A stretch of 31,289 nucleotides of DNA. Source: CADEED01 sp039930985 (GTDB lineage Bacteria; Pseudomonadota; Gammaproteobacteria; Steroidobacterales; Steroidobacteraceae). Below the pieces are notes generated by a model. It was given only the letters and a program-made list of their open reading frames with translations, was not told the DNA's origin and searched no databases. A program made the translations under genes and the position numbers. Below are positions 1 through 10,123 of this stretch, piece after piece (the first letter of the stretch is position 1; each line of letters begins with the position of its first letter). The stretch covers positions 1 to 31,289 of the forward strand of contig JBDTSV010000147.1 in assembly GCA_039930985.1 (NCBI GenBank). The letters run 5' to 3'.

Positions 1-118
1 TGTCGGTGAGCCCGAGCTCGCGCTGCAGCTCTTCGATCGGCTTGCCGGGCACGTACGGCGACAGCGAGCGAACGCAGTCGACGGCCAACTGGCCAGGATC
101 CATGAGTGAGGGAGACAT
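1..118 (-). CDS. hisC: Histidinol-phosphate aminotransferase, N-terminal part (partial)
   Basis: Only the first 39 codons are present; the gene runs off the left edge. The reading from 118 down to 2 contains the stretch VRSLSPYVPGKPIEELQREL, which is the N-terminal signature of PLP-dependent HisC-type aminotransferases (imidazole-acetol phosphate to histidinol phosphate; such enzymes can also act on aromatic amino acids). The ATG at 118 is preceded by AGGA at 127-130, 8 nt away, so it is preferred over the in-frame ATG at 103. In related bacteria hisC follows pheA directly; here a plus-strand gene lies between them. The family call is firm, but whether it serves histidine or phenylalanine/tyrosine synthesis cannot be decided from this fragment. 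Confidence 0.85.
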   Translation of the reverse strand, partial: MSPSLMDPGQLAVDCVRSLSPYVPGKPIEELQRELGLTD

Positions 119-178
119 GCGTCGAATCCTAGCAGGCCCGAGATTGACACTGCGGCCCACTTGCCGGAAGCATTCGGC

Positions 179-1051
179 ATGAATGCAGGATTTCTCCCGC
201 GGTTGTCCATCGTCGTCTTGCTTGGTTTTCAGCTCGCCCACGCGGGCGACCTGCCGGACTACATCCGCTTTGCGGAGGATGGAAAAAGCGTCCGGCTTGA
301 GACTGCGATCAGGACTTTCACGATGCCCTCCGGCAAGAAAGTGGATCTCATTGGCGTGGTGCATATCGCCGACGACGCTTACTACCAGCAGCTGAACAAA
401 CGCTTCGATACGTATGACGCGGTACTTTTCGAATTGGTCGGAAACCCGCAAAGGCTCACCCTAAGCGCGCCACTCACGGACGAGCAGAAGAGGCAACAAG
501 TGGGCGACGGGACGCTCAGTTCAATTCAGCAAGCGGTGGGGCAGTACCTCAATCTCACGTTCCAGCTCGGCGCCATCGATTACTCGAAGAAGAACATGGT
601 TCACGCCGACGCCACGGCGGAAGAATTCGAGAAGATGCAGGAGGAACGCGGGGAAACGACGATGACCCTATTCGCGCGGGCGATGCAGGCGCAGTTGAGC
701 GGCCAGATAGACCCCGCGGCGATGGGTGAACTCGATACCTTCGGCCTGATTCGCATTCTGATGAGCCGGGATTCGGCGGCGGAATTCAAGAAGGCGCTGG
801 CGAAGACATTCGACCAGATGGAGTCCATCACTGCGATCATGGAAGGCAAAGACGGATCGGCGATTCTCGGCGGACGCAACGCCATGGTGGTGAGCAAAAT
901 CAAAGAGGTGCTCGCCCTCAAAAAGCAACGCCGCATCGCCGTGTTCTACGGCGGTGCGCACATGCCTGGCATCGAGTCGGCGCTCATAACGGACATGAAG
1001 GCCAAGGCTTCGGGCGAAGAATGGCTGGCGGCCTGGACGATGCCTAAGTGA
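179..1051 (+). CDS. TraB/GumN (Tiki-like) family protein, probably exported
   Basis: A 290-aa protein. Residues 1-22 form a signal peptide (Arg8, a hydrophobic run, then AHA before Gly23), so the mature part is probably periplasmic. It carries the three hallmarks of the TraB/PrgY/Tiki superfamily: a first GxxH (G59-H62, GVVH), a glutamate in the following strand (E85 in LFELVG), and a second GxxH near the end (G258-H261, GGAH, followed by MPGIE). In the Tiki branch these residues are proposed to bind metal for proteolysis; the bacterial function is unknown. A TTG at 161 would extend the frame, but the ATG at 179 has GGAAG at 166-170 with 8-nt spacing and gives a clean signal peptide. The gene sits opposite to its neighbours, between hisC and pheA, and looks less GC-rich than they do. 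Confidence 0.8.
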   Translation: MNAGFLPRLSIVVLLGFQLAHAGDLPDYIRFAEDGKSVRLETAIRTFTMPSGKKVDLIGVVHIADDAYYQQLNKRFDTYDAVLFELVGNPQRLTLSAPLTDEQKRQQVGDGTLSSIQQAVGQYLNLTFQLGAIDYSKKNMVHADATAEEFEKMQEERGETTMTLFARAMQAQLSGQIDPAAMGELDTFGLIRILMSRDSAAEFKKALAKTFDQMESITAIMEGKDGSAILGGRNAMVVSKIKEVLALKKQRRIAVFYGGAHMPGIESALITDMKAKASGEEWLAAWTMPK

Positions 1052-1070
1052 AGAATGTCGCCATTCTTCA
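1049..1070. terminator. Stop-codon hairpin between convergent genes
   Basis: A perfect 9-bp inverted repeat (1049-1057 with 1062-1070) closes a 4-nt loop (TCGC). The outermost three bases of each arm are the TGA stop codons of the TraB-like gene (1049-1051, plus) and pheA (1068-1070, minus). It has no run of T on either side, so it is not a textbook intrinsic terminator, but it is the only structure separating the two converging genes and may stop transcription or protect both 3' ends. Confidence 0.5.
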
Positions 1071-2213
1071 GGATACGGCGCGCGGATAGGACCCGAGCAC
1101 GCGGAACAACGAAGCGCGCTTCTTGAGTGACTTGAGCGCTCGCGCCACGTGCGCATCGTCGGCATGGCCTTCGATGTCGAAGAAGAACACGTAGTCCCAC
1201 TTCTTGCGGCGCGACGGGCGCGACTCGATGCGCGTCATGCTGATCTTGTTTTTCGCCAGCGGCTCGAGCAGCCGGAACAGCGCACCGGGAGAATCCGTGT
1301 GCAGCGCCGAACACAGGATGGTGGTGCGATCTTCGCCGCTGGGTTTGAACACCTTGCGGCCCACCACGAAAAATCTCGTGGTGTTGTCGTCGCTGTCTTC
1401 GATTTCGGTGGCCAGCAGCTTGAGGCCGTATACATCGGCGGCGGTTTCTCCGGCGATGGCGGCTGTGCCGGTTTCATCACGCGCGCGGCGTGCCGCTTCG
1501 GCGTTGCTGCTCATCGGGATGCGCGGCACGTCGGGCAGGTGTTCGTCGAGCCAGCCGCGGCACTGCGCCAGCGACTGCGGATGGCTGCAGATGCGCTTGA
1601 TATTCGCGAGCGAGTCCATGCCACCCATGAGGAACTGGTGAATGCGCAGTTCCACTTCGCCACAGATGCGCAGCGGCGAACCTAACAATGTATCGAGCGT
1701 GTGGTTGACCGCCCCTTCCGTGGAGTTTTCCACCGGCACCACGCCGAAGTCGGCGAGCCCTGCTTCGACTTCGTGGAACACCTCATTGACCGACGAGAGC
1801 GCCAGCGCGCGCACCGAGTGGCCGAAATGTTTGAGGGTGGCGGTTTGCGAGAACGTGCCTTCAGGCCCGAGATATCCGACCTTGAGCGGTTCTTCCTGCG
1901 CGAGGCAGGCGGACATGATCTCGCGGAATAACCGCAGGATTTCCTCGGTGCGCAGCGGACCTTTGTTGCGTGCGCGAGCCATGCGCAGCACCTGCGATTC
2001 GCGTTCGGGACGGTAGTAGTCGACGGTGTGGCCATCGGCATGCTTGGAGATGCCAGCCTGGCGTGCAAGCCGTGCGCGGTCGTTCAACAGGCCATGGATG
2101 CGCGCATCCACGGCGTCGATTTCCGCGCGCAGCGAGGCGAGCGGCGACTCCGGGACCGCGGGTTGCGCGGCCCCGGGTGCACTCTTCGCGCCACGTTTGG
2201 TTTTCGACGCCAT
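1068..2213 (-). CDS. pheA: Bifunctional chorismate mutase/prephenate dehydratase (P-protein)
   Basis: A 381-aa cytosolic enzyme turning chorismate into prephenate and then phenylpyruvate for phenylalanine synthesis. Domains in order: a basic Ala/Pro-rich N-terminus, an AroQ chorismate mutase helical domain (about 25-110), prephenate dehydratase (about 112-295, with GPEGTFSQ, NSTEGAV and the catalytic TTRFFVVG block), and a C-terminal ACT domain (about 300-375, with GALFRLL and ESRPSR) that in this family binds Phe for feedback inhibition. Length and order match the usual proteobacterial P-protein. It starts 12 nt after the serA stop, so the two are co-transcribed; the upstream Shine-Dalgarno match is poor, suggesting translational coupling. 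The C-terminal end faces the TraB-like gene across a short hairpin. Confidence 0.96.
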   Translation of the reverse strand: MASKTKRGAKSAPGAAQPAVPESPLASLRAEIDAVDARIHGLLNDRARLARQAGISKHADGHTVDYYRPERESQVLRMARARNKGPLRTEEILRLFREIMSACLAQEEPLKVGYLGPEGTFSQTATLKHFGHSVRALALSSVNEVFHEVEAGLADFGVVPVENSTEGAVNHTLDTLLGSPLRICGEVELRIHQFLMGGMDSLANIKRICSHPQSLAQCRGWLDEHLPDVPRIPMSSNAEAARRARDETGTAAIAGETAADVYGLKLLATEIEDSDDNTTRFFVVGRKVFKPSGEDRTTILCSALHTDSPGALFRLLEPLAKNKISMTRIESRPSRRKKWDYVFFFDIEGHADDAHVARALKSLKKRASLFRVLGSYPRAVS

Positions 2214-2225
2214 ACTGGCGGGCAG

Positions 2226-3395
2226 TTATATCACCCGCGCAGCCAGCACGCCGCTGATCGCACGCACCTTGTCGATGACCGTGCTGTCCACCGACCCATC
2301 GGTGTCGATGAGCGTGTAGGCGTACTCGCCGCGTGACTTGTTGAGCAGCTCGGCGATGTTCAGCGAAGCGCCCGCGAGAACCGTCGAAATCTGGCCCACC
2401 ATGTTAGGCACGTTGCTGTTGGCGATGCAGATACGCGCGGTCTTGGGCGCGCGTGGCAGCGAGACTTCCGGGAAGTTCACGCTGTTCTTGATGTTGCCGT
2501 TCTCGAGGTAGTCCTTGACCGTATCGGCCACCATGACGGCGCAGTTGTCTTCGGCTTCGTTGGTCGAGGCGCCGAGATGCGGCAGCGTGACCACCTTGGC
2601 GTGGTCCTTGAGCGCATTGGTCGGGAAGTCGCAGACGTAGCCTTGCAGGCGCGCGTCGTCGAGCGCGGCGATGATGGCCTTCTCATCGACGATCGGGGCG
2701 CGCGCGAAATTCAGGATCACGCCATCCTTGCGCATGAGCTTGAGGCGCGCCTCGTTGACGAGTCCGCGAGTTTCGGGCGTGAGCGGTACATGCACGGAGA
2801 TGACGTCGGAACGCACGAACAGATCGTCCAACGACAGCGCCTGCTCGACGCTGGATGACAGCTGCCAGGCGCGTTGCACGGTGATCTGCGGGTCGTAACC
2901 CAGCACTTTCATGCCGAGGCTCAACGCCGAATTGGCGACTTCGACACCGATGGCGCCCAAGCCGATGACGCCGAGCGTGCGCCCGGGTAGTTCGAAGCCG
3001 ACGAAATTCTTCTTGCCCTTCTCGACCGCCAGATCGATGGCGTGATCGTCACCGCTCTGCGACTTGGCGAAAGCCCAGGCCTGGCAGATGTTGCGCGCGG
3101 CCAGGAACATGCCGGCGAGCACCAGTTCCTTCACGGCGTTCGCGTTGGCACCCGGAGCGTTGAACACCGGGATACCCTTTTTCGAGAGCGCTTCGACCGG
3201 AATGTTGTTGGTGCCGGCGCCGGCGCGGCCCACGGCACGCAGCGAATCGGGGATGGCCAGTTTGTGCATGTCGGCGGAACGCAGCAGGATGGCGTCGGGA
3301 CTGCCGATGTCGGAAGCCACTTCGAAGCGGTCGCGCGGCAGGCGCTCGAGCCCCTTGATGCTGATGTTGTTGAGAGTCTGAATCTTGAAACGCAT
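2226..3395 (-). CDS. serA: D-3-phosphoglycerate dehydrogenase
   Basis: About 389 aa. It oxidises 3-phosphoglycerate to 3-phosphohydroxypyruvate with NAD, the first step of serine synthesis. Numbered from the upstream ATG at 3398, it has the Rossmann motif GLGAIG (146-151), the substrate Arg in NFARAPIVDE (R233), the catalytic His in LPHLGAST (H274) and a short C-terminal ACT domain (from about 317). It belongs to the short (about 390 aa) class that resembles Firmicutes enzymes (ARAGAGTNNIP, PGANANAVKE) more than E. coli SerA. AAGGAG at 3403-3408 is 7 nt from the ATG at 3395 and only 4 nt from the ATG at 3398, so 3395 is preferred. Oddity: the position where the family usually has the Glu of the Glu-His pair reads DFPTNAL, with Asn261. 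It lies between serC and pheA. Confidence 0.93.
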   Translation of the reverse strand: MRFKIQTLNNISIKGLERLPRDRFEVASDIGSPDAILLRSADMHKLAIPDSLRAVGRAGAGTNNIPVEALSKKGIPVFNAPGANANAVKELVLAGMFLAARNICQAWAFAKSQSGDDHAIDLAVEKGKKNFVGFELPGRTLGVIGLGAIGVEVANSALSLGMKVLGYDPQITVQRAWQLSSSVEQALSLDDLFVRSDVISVHVPLTPETRGLVNEARLKLMRKDGVILNFARAPIVDEKAIIAALDDARLQGYVCDFPTNALKDHAKVVTLPHLGASTNEAEDNCAVMVADTVKDYLENGNIKNSVNFPEVSLPRAPKTARICIANSNVPNMVGQISTVLAGASLNIAELLNKSRGEYAYTLIDTDGSVDSTVIDKVRAISGVLAARVI

Positions 3396-3429
3396 CATCT
3401 AACTCCTTCAGGGCTGACGCCCACGTCGG

Positions 3430-3466
3430 AAAACGCCGCCCCTGGTCTATTTTGAAGAAGGGGCGT
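3430..3466 (-). terminator. Possible weak terminator or attenuator between serC and serA
   Basis: Read on the minus strand, CGCCCC (3465-3460) pairs with GGGGCG (3442-3437) around a 17-nt loop, followed after GCG by TTTT (3433-3430). The stem is short and the loop large, so this may only trim or partly stop the serC transcript before serA. Confidence 0.35.
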
Positions 3467-3494
3467 CGACCGAGAAACGGTGAAAGGCTTTACT

Positions 3495-4574
3495 TCAGGC
3501 GTTCTTGGCCTGGAAGTCCTTCATGAAATTCACCAGCGCCTCGATGCCTTCGATGGACATGGCGTTGTAGATGGACGCGCGCATGCCGCCCACCGAGCGA
3601 TGACCTTCGAGGTTCACGAGCCCGGCCTTGGCGGCCTCCGCGCAGAAGGTCTTGTCGAGATCGGCGTTCGGCAGCGTGAACGGAACGTTCATCCACGAAC
3701 GGCAGTTCTTGGCGATCGGGTTCTTGTAGTAGCCAGAAGATTCGATGAACCCGTAGAGCTTTTCCGCCTTGGCGCGGTTGCGCTCGGCCATGGCTTTGAC
3801 GCCACCTTGCTTCTTGAGCCACTTGAACACGAGGCCCGCGAAATACCAGCCGAAAGTTGGCGGCGTGTTGAGCATGGAACCTTCGTCGGCCATGGCCTTG
3901 AAGTCCCAGATCGACGGCGTGCCGGGGCGCGCCTTGCCGATCAGGTCGTCGCGCACGATCACGACGCAGATGCCCGCGGGGCCGATGTTCTTCTGCGCGC
4001 CCGCGTAGATGAGTCCGTACTTCGACACATCGATGGGACGGGACAGGATGTTCGACGACATGTCACAGACCAGCGGCACGCCATTGGTCTGCGGGACGTA
4101 GGGAAATTCGACGCCGGCGATCGTCTCGTTGGCGACATAGTGGAAATAGGCGGCATCCGCCGTGAGCTTGAGCGCTGACTGCTCGGGGACCGAGGTGTAG
4201 TTGCTGGCCGATTCATCGGCGGCAACATTGACCTTGGCATAGCGCTTCGCTTCGCCGATGGCCTTCTTCGACCAGGCGCCGGTGTTCACGTAGTCGACGG
4301 TGGAGTCGGCGGTGGCGAGGTTCATCGGGATCGCCGCGAACATGCCGGTGGCGCCGCCCTGCAGGAACAGCACTTTGTAGTTAGTCGGGATCGAGAGAAG
4401 TTCGCGCAGGTCAGCTTCCGCTTCCTGGGCAACGGCGACGAACGCCTTGCTGCGATGGGACACTTCCATCACCGACATGCCGCTGGCCTTCCAGTCGGTC
4501 ATTTCGGCTTTCGCCTGCTCGAGAACTTCCAGGGGCAGCGTGGCCGGGCCGGCCGCGAAATTGAATACGCGCAT
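3495..4574 (-). CDS. serC: Phosphoserine aminotransferase
   Basis: A 359-aa class-V PLP aminotransferase that converts 3-phosphohydroxypyruvate plus glutamate to phosphoserine; the family also acts in pyridoxal phosphate synthesis. Visible signatures are the N-terminal FNFAAGPATLP, the loop MEVSHRSK, FLQGGATGMFAAIP and the PLP lysine K195 in YAGAQKNIGPAG. The C-terminus has GHRSVGGMRASIYNAM, typical of SerC. Length matches the family. The ATG at 4574 is preceded by AGAGGG about 8 nt upstream. It is downstream of gyrA across a 77-nt spacer holding a hairpin and a pair of 17-nt repeats, and upstream of serA, giving two consecutive serine-pathway enzymes. The gyrA-serC-pheA-hisC style of order is common in gammaproteobacteria. 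Confidence 0.97.
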   Translation of the reverse strand: MRVFNFAAGPATLPLEVLEQAKAEMTDWKASGMSVMEVSHRSKAFVAVAQEAEADLRELLSIPTNYKVLFLQGGATGMFAAIPMNLATADSTVDYVNTGAWSKKAIGEAKRYAKVNVAADESASNYTSVPEQSALKLTADAAYFHYVANETIAGVEFPYVPQTNGVPLVCDMSSNILSRPIDVSKYGLIYAGAQKNIGPAGICVVIVRDDLIGKARPGTPSIWDFKAMADEGSMLNTPPTFGWYFAGLVFKWLKKQGGVKAMAERNRAKAEKLYGFIESSGYYKNPIAKNCRSWMNVPFTLPNADLDKTFCAEAAKAGLVNLEGHRSVGGMRASIYNAMSIEGIEALVNFMKDFQAKNA

Positions 4575-4589
4575 GTCTTAACCCTCTAG

Positions 4590-4640
4590 CCGGACCTTAT
4601 TGCCCGACCGTTTGTACCCCCGGACGTTATTGCCCGGGGG
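4590..4640. repeat. Paired 17-nt repeats, one inside a hairpin, in the gyrA-serC spacer
   Basis: Two copies of a 17-nt unit, 4590-4606 and 4620-4636, differ at a single base and are spaced exactly 30 bp apart (plus-strand form CCGGACSTTATTGCCCG). The gyrA-proximal copy is embedded in a 7-bp GC hairpin (4617-4623 with 4634-4640, 10-nt loop). The minus-strand transcript has no T run after the stem, so a simple terminator is not supported. A duplicated protein-binding site or an mRNA-processing element is possible. Confidence 0.7.
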
Positions 4641-4651
4641 CGCGAAATATA

Positions 4652-7282
<2,631 letters not shown>

Positions 7283-7318
7283 GTATGGTTTGAGGAAGGG
7301 CCCGAAAAAAGGTGCGGA

Positions 7319-7324
7319 ATTCTA
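7319..7324 (-). promoter_or_regulatory. Candidate -10 box for gyrA
   Basis: TAGAAT on the minus strand, followed by TCCGC, lies 36 nt upstream of the gyrA ATG. The same box with similar flanks (TAGAATTC) recurs upstream of rpsO at 29804-29809. No good -35 hexamer is visible at normal spacing, so confidence is modest. Confidence 0.35.
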
Positions 7325-7391
7325 TCACGTGGGCCTAACCAAAAGCCCCGTTTTGGCGCGCGTTTTTCGTCGCTTCCTGTGCCCTCCCGTC

Positions 7392-7397
7392 TATAAT
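7392..7397 (+). promoter_or_regulatory. Consensus -10 box for the ubiG operon
   Basis: A perfect TATAAT ends only 10 nt before the ubiG ATG (7408). A start 6-8 nt downstream would leave a leader of about 3-5 nt. No clear -35 match is seen. No Shine-Dalgarno lies between the box and the ATG, consistent with a leaderless mRNA. Confidence 0.6.
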
Positions 7398-7407
7398 TCC
7401 GGCCCTC

Positions 7408-8130
7408 ATGAACTCCCCACCGACTGCAAACAGCGACGCCGCGGAAATCGCGAAATTCGATGCGTCCGCGCACCGCTTCTGGGATGTCGACGGCGAATTC
7501 AAGCCGCTGCACAAGCTCAATCCCGTGCGTGCGCGATATGTGGAAGAACGCTGCACGCTCCAGCAGGCGCGTGTTCTCGACGTCGGGTGTGGCGGCGGAT
7601 TGCTCGCCGAAACGCTCGCGCGTGCCGGCGCCGAGGTCACGGCCATCGACCTCGCACCCAGCATGGTGGAAACCGCGCGTCTGCATGCGCTCGATTCCGG
7701 GCTGAAAATCGACTACCAGGTCGCGGGCGCCGAAGACCTGCTCAAGAGCGCCCGGAAATTCGACGTCCTCACGTGCATGGAAATGTTGGAACACGTGCCC
7801 GACCCGGCTGCAACCGTCGCGGTGCTCGGCAGGCTCGTCCGACCCGGCGGCCAGGTGTTCGTGTCGACGATCAACCGCAACTTCAAATCGTTCCTGCTCG
7901 CCATCGTCGGCGCGGAATACGTCGCCAACCTCGTGCCGCGCGGCACGCACGAATACGAGCGCCTGCTCAAACCCTCGGAAATCGCCCGCTTCGCCCGTGC
8001 CGCGGCGCTCGACGTGCAGGACATATCCGGTCTGCGCTATGACCCGGTGCGCGAGCAGTGTTCGCTCACTGCCGATCCGTCGGTGAACTATCTGATGCAC
8101 CTCACGCGCAGGCCCGCGGGCGCCGCATGA
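7408..8130 (+). CDS. ubiG: Ubiquinone biosynthesis O-methyltransferase
   Basis: A 240-aa SAM-dependent methyltransferase that performs both O-methylations of the ubiquinone ring. The class-I SAM-binding motif is VLDVGCGGG (56-64), followed by the acidic strand end AIDLAPSM and the conserved MLEHVPDP block. The early segment KFDASAHRFWDVDGEFKPLHKLNPVR is a UbiG hallmark (quoted in part: FWDVDGEFKPLHKLNPVR). Length matches the family. The ATG at 7408 sits 10 nt after a TATAAT box and has no Shine-Dalgarno. Its stop overlaps the next start as ATGA (8127-8130), so the downstream phosphatase is translationally coupled. First gene of a four-gene plus-strand operon, divergent from gyrA. Confidence 0.97.
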   Translation: MNSPPTANSDAAEIAKFDASAHRFWDVDGEFKPLHKLNPVRARYVEERCTLQQARVLDVGCGGGLLAETLARAGAEVTAIDLAPSMVETARLHALDSGLKIDYQVAGAEDLLKSARKFDVLTCMEMLEHVPDPAATVAVLGRLVRPGGQVFVSTINRNFKSFLLAIVGAEYVANLVPRGTHEYERLLKPSEIARFARAAALDVQDISGLRYDPVREQCSLTADPSVNYLMHLTRRPAGAA

Positions 8131-8819
8131 AAGACTCCATCAAAGGCGTGCTTTTCGATCTCGACGGCACGCTGCTCGACACCGCGCTCGACATGACCGA
8201 GGCCCTCAACGCGTTGCGCGCGCAGGAAGGCCTCGATGCGCTTTCCAACGAAACCGTGCGTTGCCAGGTCTCGCATGGCGGACATGCGCTGGTGCGGCTG
8301 GGATTCGGCACGCTGCCGGCCGACGAGCACGAGGCCATGCGCAAGCGGCTGCTCGATATCTATCGCCGCCAGCTCGCCAAGCACACCCAGTTGTTCGAAG
8401 GCGGCGATGAAATGCTCACCGAGCTCGAGCGGCGCGGGCTCCACTGGGGCATCGTCACCAACAAACCGGGCTGGCTCACCGATCCGCTTCTGGTCGAAGT
8501 GAAGCTCGACAAGCGTGCGCGCGCCGTGGTGAGCGGCGACACGTTGGCCGAGCGCAAGCCGCACCCGCTGCCGTTGCTGCACGCGGCCACGACCATGGGT
8601 GTGGCGCCCGCCGAATGTGTGTACGTCGGCGATGCCGAACGCGACATGCAGGCCGCGCAGGCCGCCGGAATGTACGCGCTGGTCGCCGGTTACGGCTATC
8701 TCGGCGATGACGATCGCGCCGACACCTGGTTCTCGCATGGCTGGCTCGACACGCCGCTCGAACTACTCGACTGGCTCGACACGCCGCCGCGCGACGTGAA
8801 AAAGAACGGCATGCCATGA
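8127..8819 (+). CDS. mupP: HAD-family phosphatase, probably MurNAc-6-phosphate phosphatase MupP (Gph-like)
   Basis: A 230-aa HAD subfamily IA phosphatase. Motif I is FDLDGTLLDT (nucleophile D11, acid D13), motif II is IVTNKPG, motif III is the Lys in ERKPHPLPLL, and motif IV is YVGDAERDMQAA. Sequence alone fits both phosphoglycolate phosphatase (Gph) and MupP. The position between ubiG and yciK is that of mupP in Pseudomonas, where it removes phosphate from MurNAc-6-P in cell-wall recycling, so I favour MupP; this is inference from context. The frame is open far upstream, but the ATG at 8127 gives the correct N-terminus and the ATGA overlap with ubiG. Its own stop overlaps rmuC as ATGA (8816-8819). 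Confidence 0.88.
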   Translation: MKDSIKGVLFDLDGTLLDTALDMTEALNALRAQEGLDALSNETVRCQVSHGGHALVRLGFGTLPADEHEAMRKRLLDIYRRQLAKHTQLFEGGDEMLTELERRGLHWGIVTNKPGWLTDPLLVEVKLDKRARAVVSGDTLAERKPHPLPLLHAATTMGVAPAECVYVGDAERDMQAAQAAGMYALVAGYGYLGDDDRADTWFSHGWLDTPLELLDWLDTPPRDVKKNGMP

Positions 8820-10123
8820 CCAACCTCTGGATCATCGCCGTCATCGTCGCGCTGGCCGGCGCGGTCATCGGCTATCTGATCGGTACGCTGCGCGCCGGAA
8901 AGCGCGCGGAATCGCTGCGAGTCGAGCTCGAAGCGACGCGTGCCAGGCTCACTTCGGAATCCGACCAGCGCGCCCGTAACGCCGAGCTGCTGGCGCAGAG
9001 CGAGACGCAGGTGCGGCTGGCAGTCGAAAATGCGTCGCGGGCCGCGCTCGACGCCAACAGTGAAACCTTCCTCAAGCTCGCGCGTGAAGTATTCGGGCGC
9101 GACCAGGCGGCGGCGGGCGCCGAGCTCGAGAAGCGCGAACTCGCCATCGCGCAACTGGTGGAACCCATCAAGCTGGCGCTGGCGAAACAGGAAGAACAGA
9201 CCCAGGCGCTGGAGCGCGAGCGACGCGAGTCGGTCGGCAAACTCTCCGGGCAGATCGAAAGCCTCGTCAACGTGCAGGCGCTGCTGCAGCGGGAAACCCG
9301 CAACCTCTCGACCGCGCTTCGACGCCCCGAGGTACGCGGCCGCTGGGGTGAGATCACGTTGCGGCGCGTCGTCGAGCTCGCGGGTCTGTCCGAACATTGC
9401 GATTTCGAAGAACAGGTGAACGTCACCACCAGCGACCGCAGCATCGTGCGGCCCGACCTGCTGGTACGCATGCCAGACTCGCGCAGCATCGTCGTCGACG
9501 CGAAGACGCCGCTCGACGCCTACATGGACGCGGTCGAAGCCGCGGATGACGAGACTCGCCGCACCTCGTTGGCGCGGCACGCCATGCAGGTGGAACAGCG
9601 CGTGCGTGAACTCGGGCAGAAGAGCTACTGGGAGCAGTTCGAGCACAGCCCCGAGTTCGCCGTGCTTTTCCTGCCGGGTGATCAGTTCCTGGCGGCGGCG
9701 CTCGCGGAGCGCCCGGACCTGCTCGACACCGCGCTCAAGCAGCGCATCGTGATCACCACGCCGTCGACGCTCATGGCATTGCTCAAGGTGATCGCCTACG
9801 GCTGGCGCCAGAGCGCCGTGACGGAGAATGCGAAAGAAATCCGCAAGACTGGCGAAGACATCTATCGAAGCCTGACCACGTTCGTGAGCCACTTGCAGAA
9901 AGTCGGCAATTCCCTCGGCAAGGCGGTCGAGGCATACAACGCTTCCATAGGCTCGCTGGAGCGCAACGTCATGCCCAAAGCACGGCGCTTTCCGGAGCTG
10001 GGCGTCACCAGTGACGCTCCGTTGCCGCCGGTCGATCCCATCGAAGAGCTGGTCCGCAGGCCGGCGACCACCGCCGCCATCGAATCCGAAGACGCGCCCG
10101 ACACACCACGCACTCCGTCATGA
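8816..10123 (+). CDS. rmuC: DNA recombination protein RmuC
   Basis: A 435-aa protein. Residues 3-24 form one membrane-spanning helix or anchor, followed by a long charged coiled coil (about 28-165), then the RmuC nuclease-like domain starting at RRPEVRGRWGEITLRRVVEL and including PDSRSIVVDAKTPLDAYM, where the conserved DAK is the proposed restriction-endonuclease-type core. In E. coli RmuC limits recombination at short inverted repeats; its biochemistry is poorly known. It overlaps the phosphatase gene before it and yciK after it by ATGA. Its presence inside a ubiG-mupP-yciK set is unusual; in E. coli rmuC lies next to another ubiquinone gene, ubiE. Confidence 0.95.
   Translation: MTNLWIIAVIVALAGAVIGYLIGTLRAGKRAESLRVELEATRARLTSESDQRARNAELLAQSETQVRLAVENASRAALDANSETFLKLAREVFGRDQAAAGAELEKRELAIAQLVEPIKLALAKQEEQTQALERERRESVGKLSGQIESLVNVQALLQRETRNLSTALRRPEVRGRWGEITLRRVVELAGLSEHCDFEEQVNVTTSDRSIVRPDLLVRMPDSRSIVVDAKTPLDAYMDAVEAADDETRRTSLARHAMQVEQRVRELGQKSYWEQFEHSPEFAVLFLPGDQFLAAALAERPDLLDTALKQRIVITTPSTLMALLKVIAYGWRQSAVTENAKEIRKTGEDIYRSLTTFVSHLQKVGNSLGKAVEAYNASIGSLERNVMPKARRFPELGVTSDAPLPPVDPIEELVRRPATTAAIESEDAPDTPRTPS

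Noticed and set aside
144..149. Perfect TTGACA upstream of the TraB-like gene
   Set aside because: No acceptable -10 box lies 15-19 bp downstream, and the implied transcript start would fall at the ATG.
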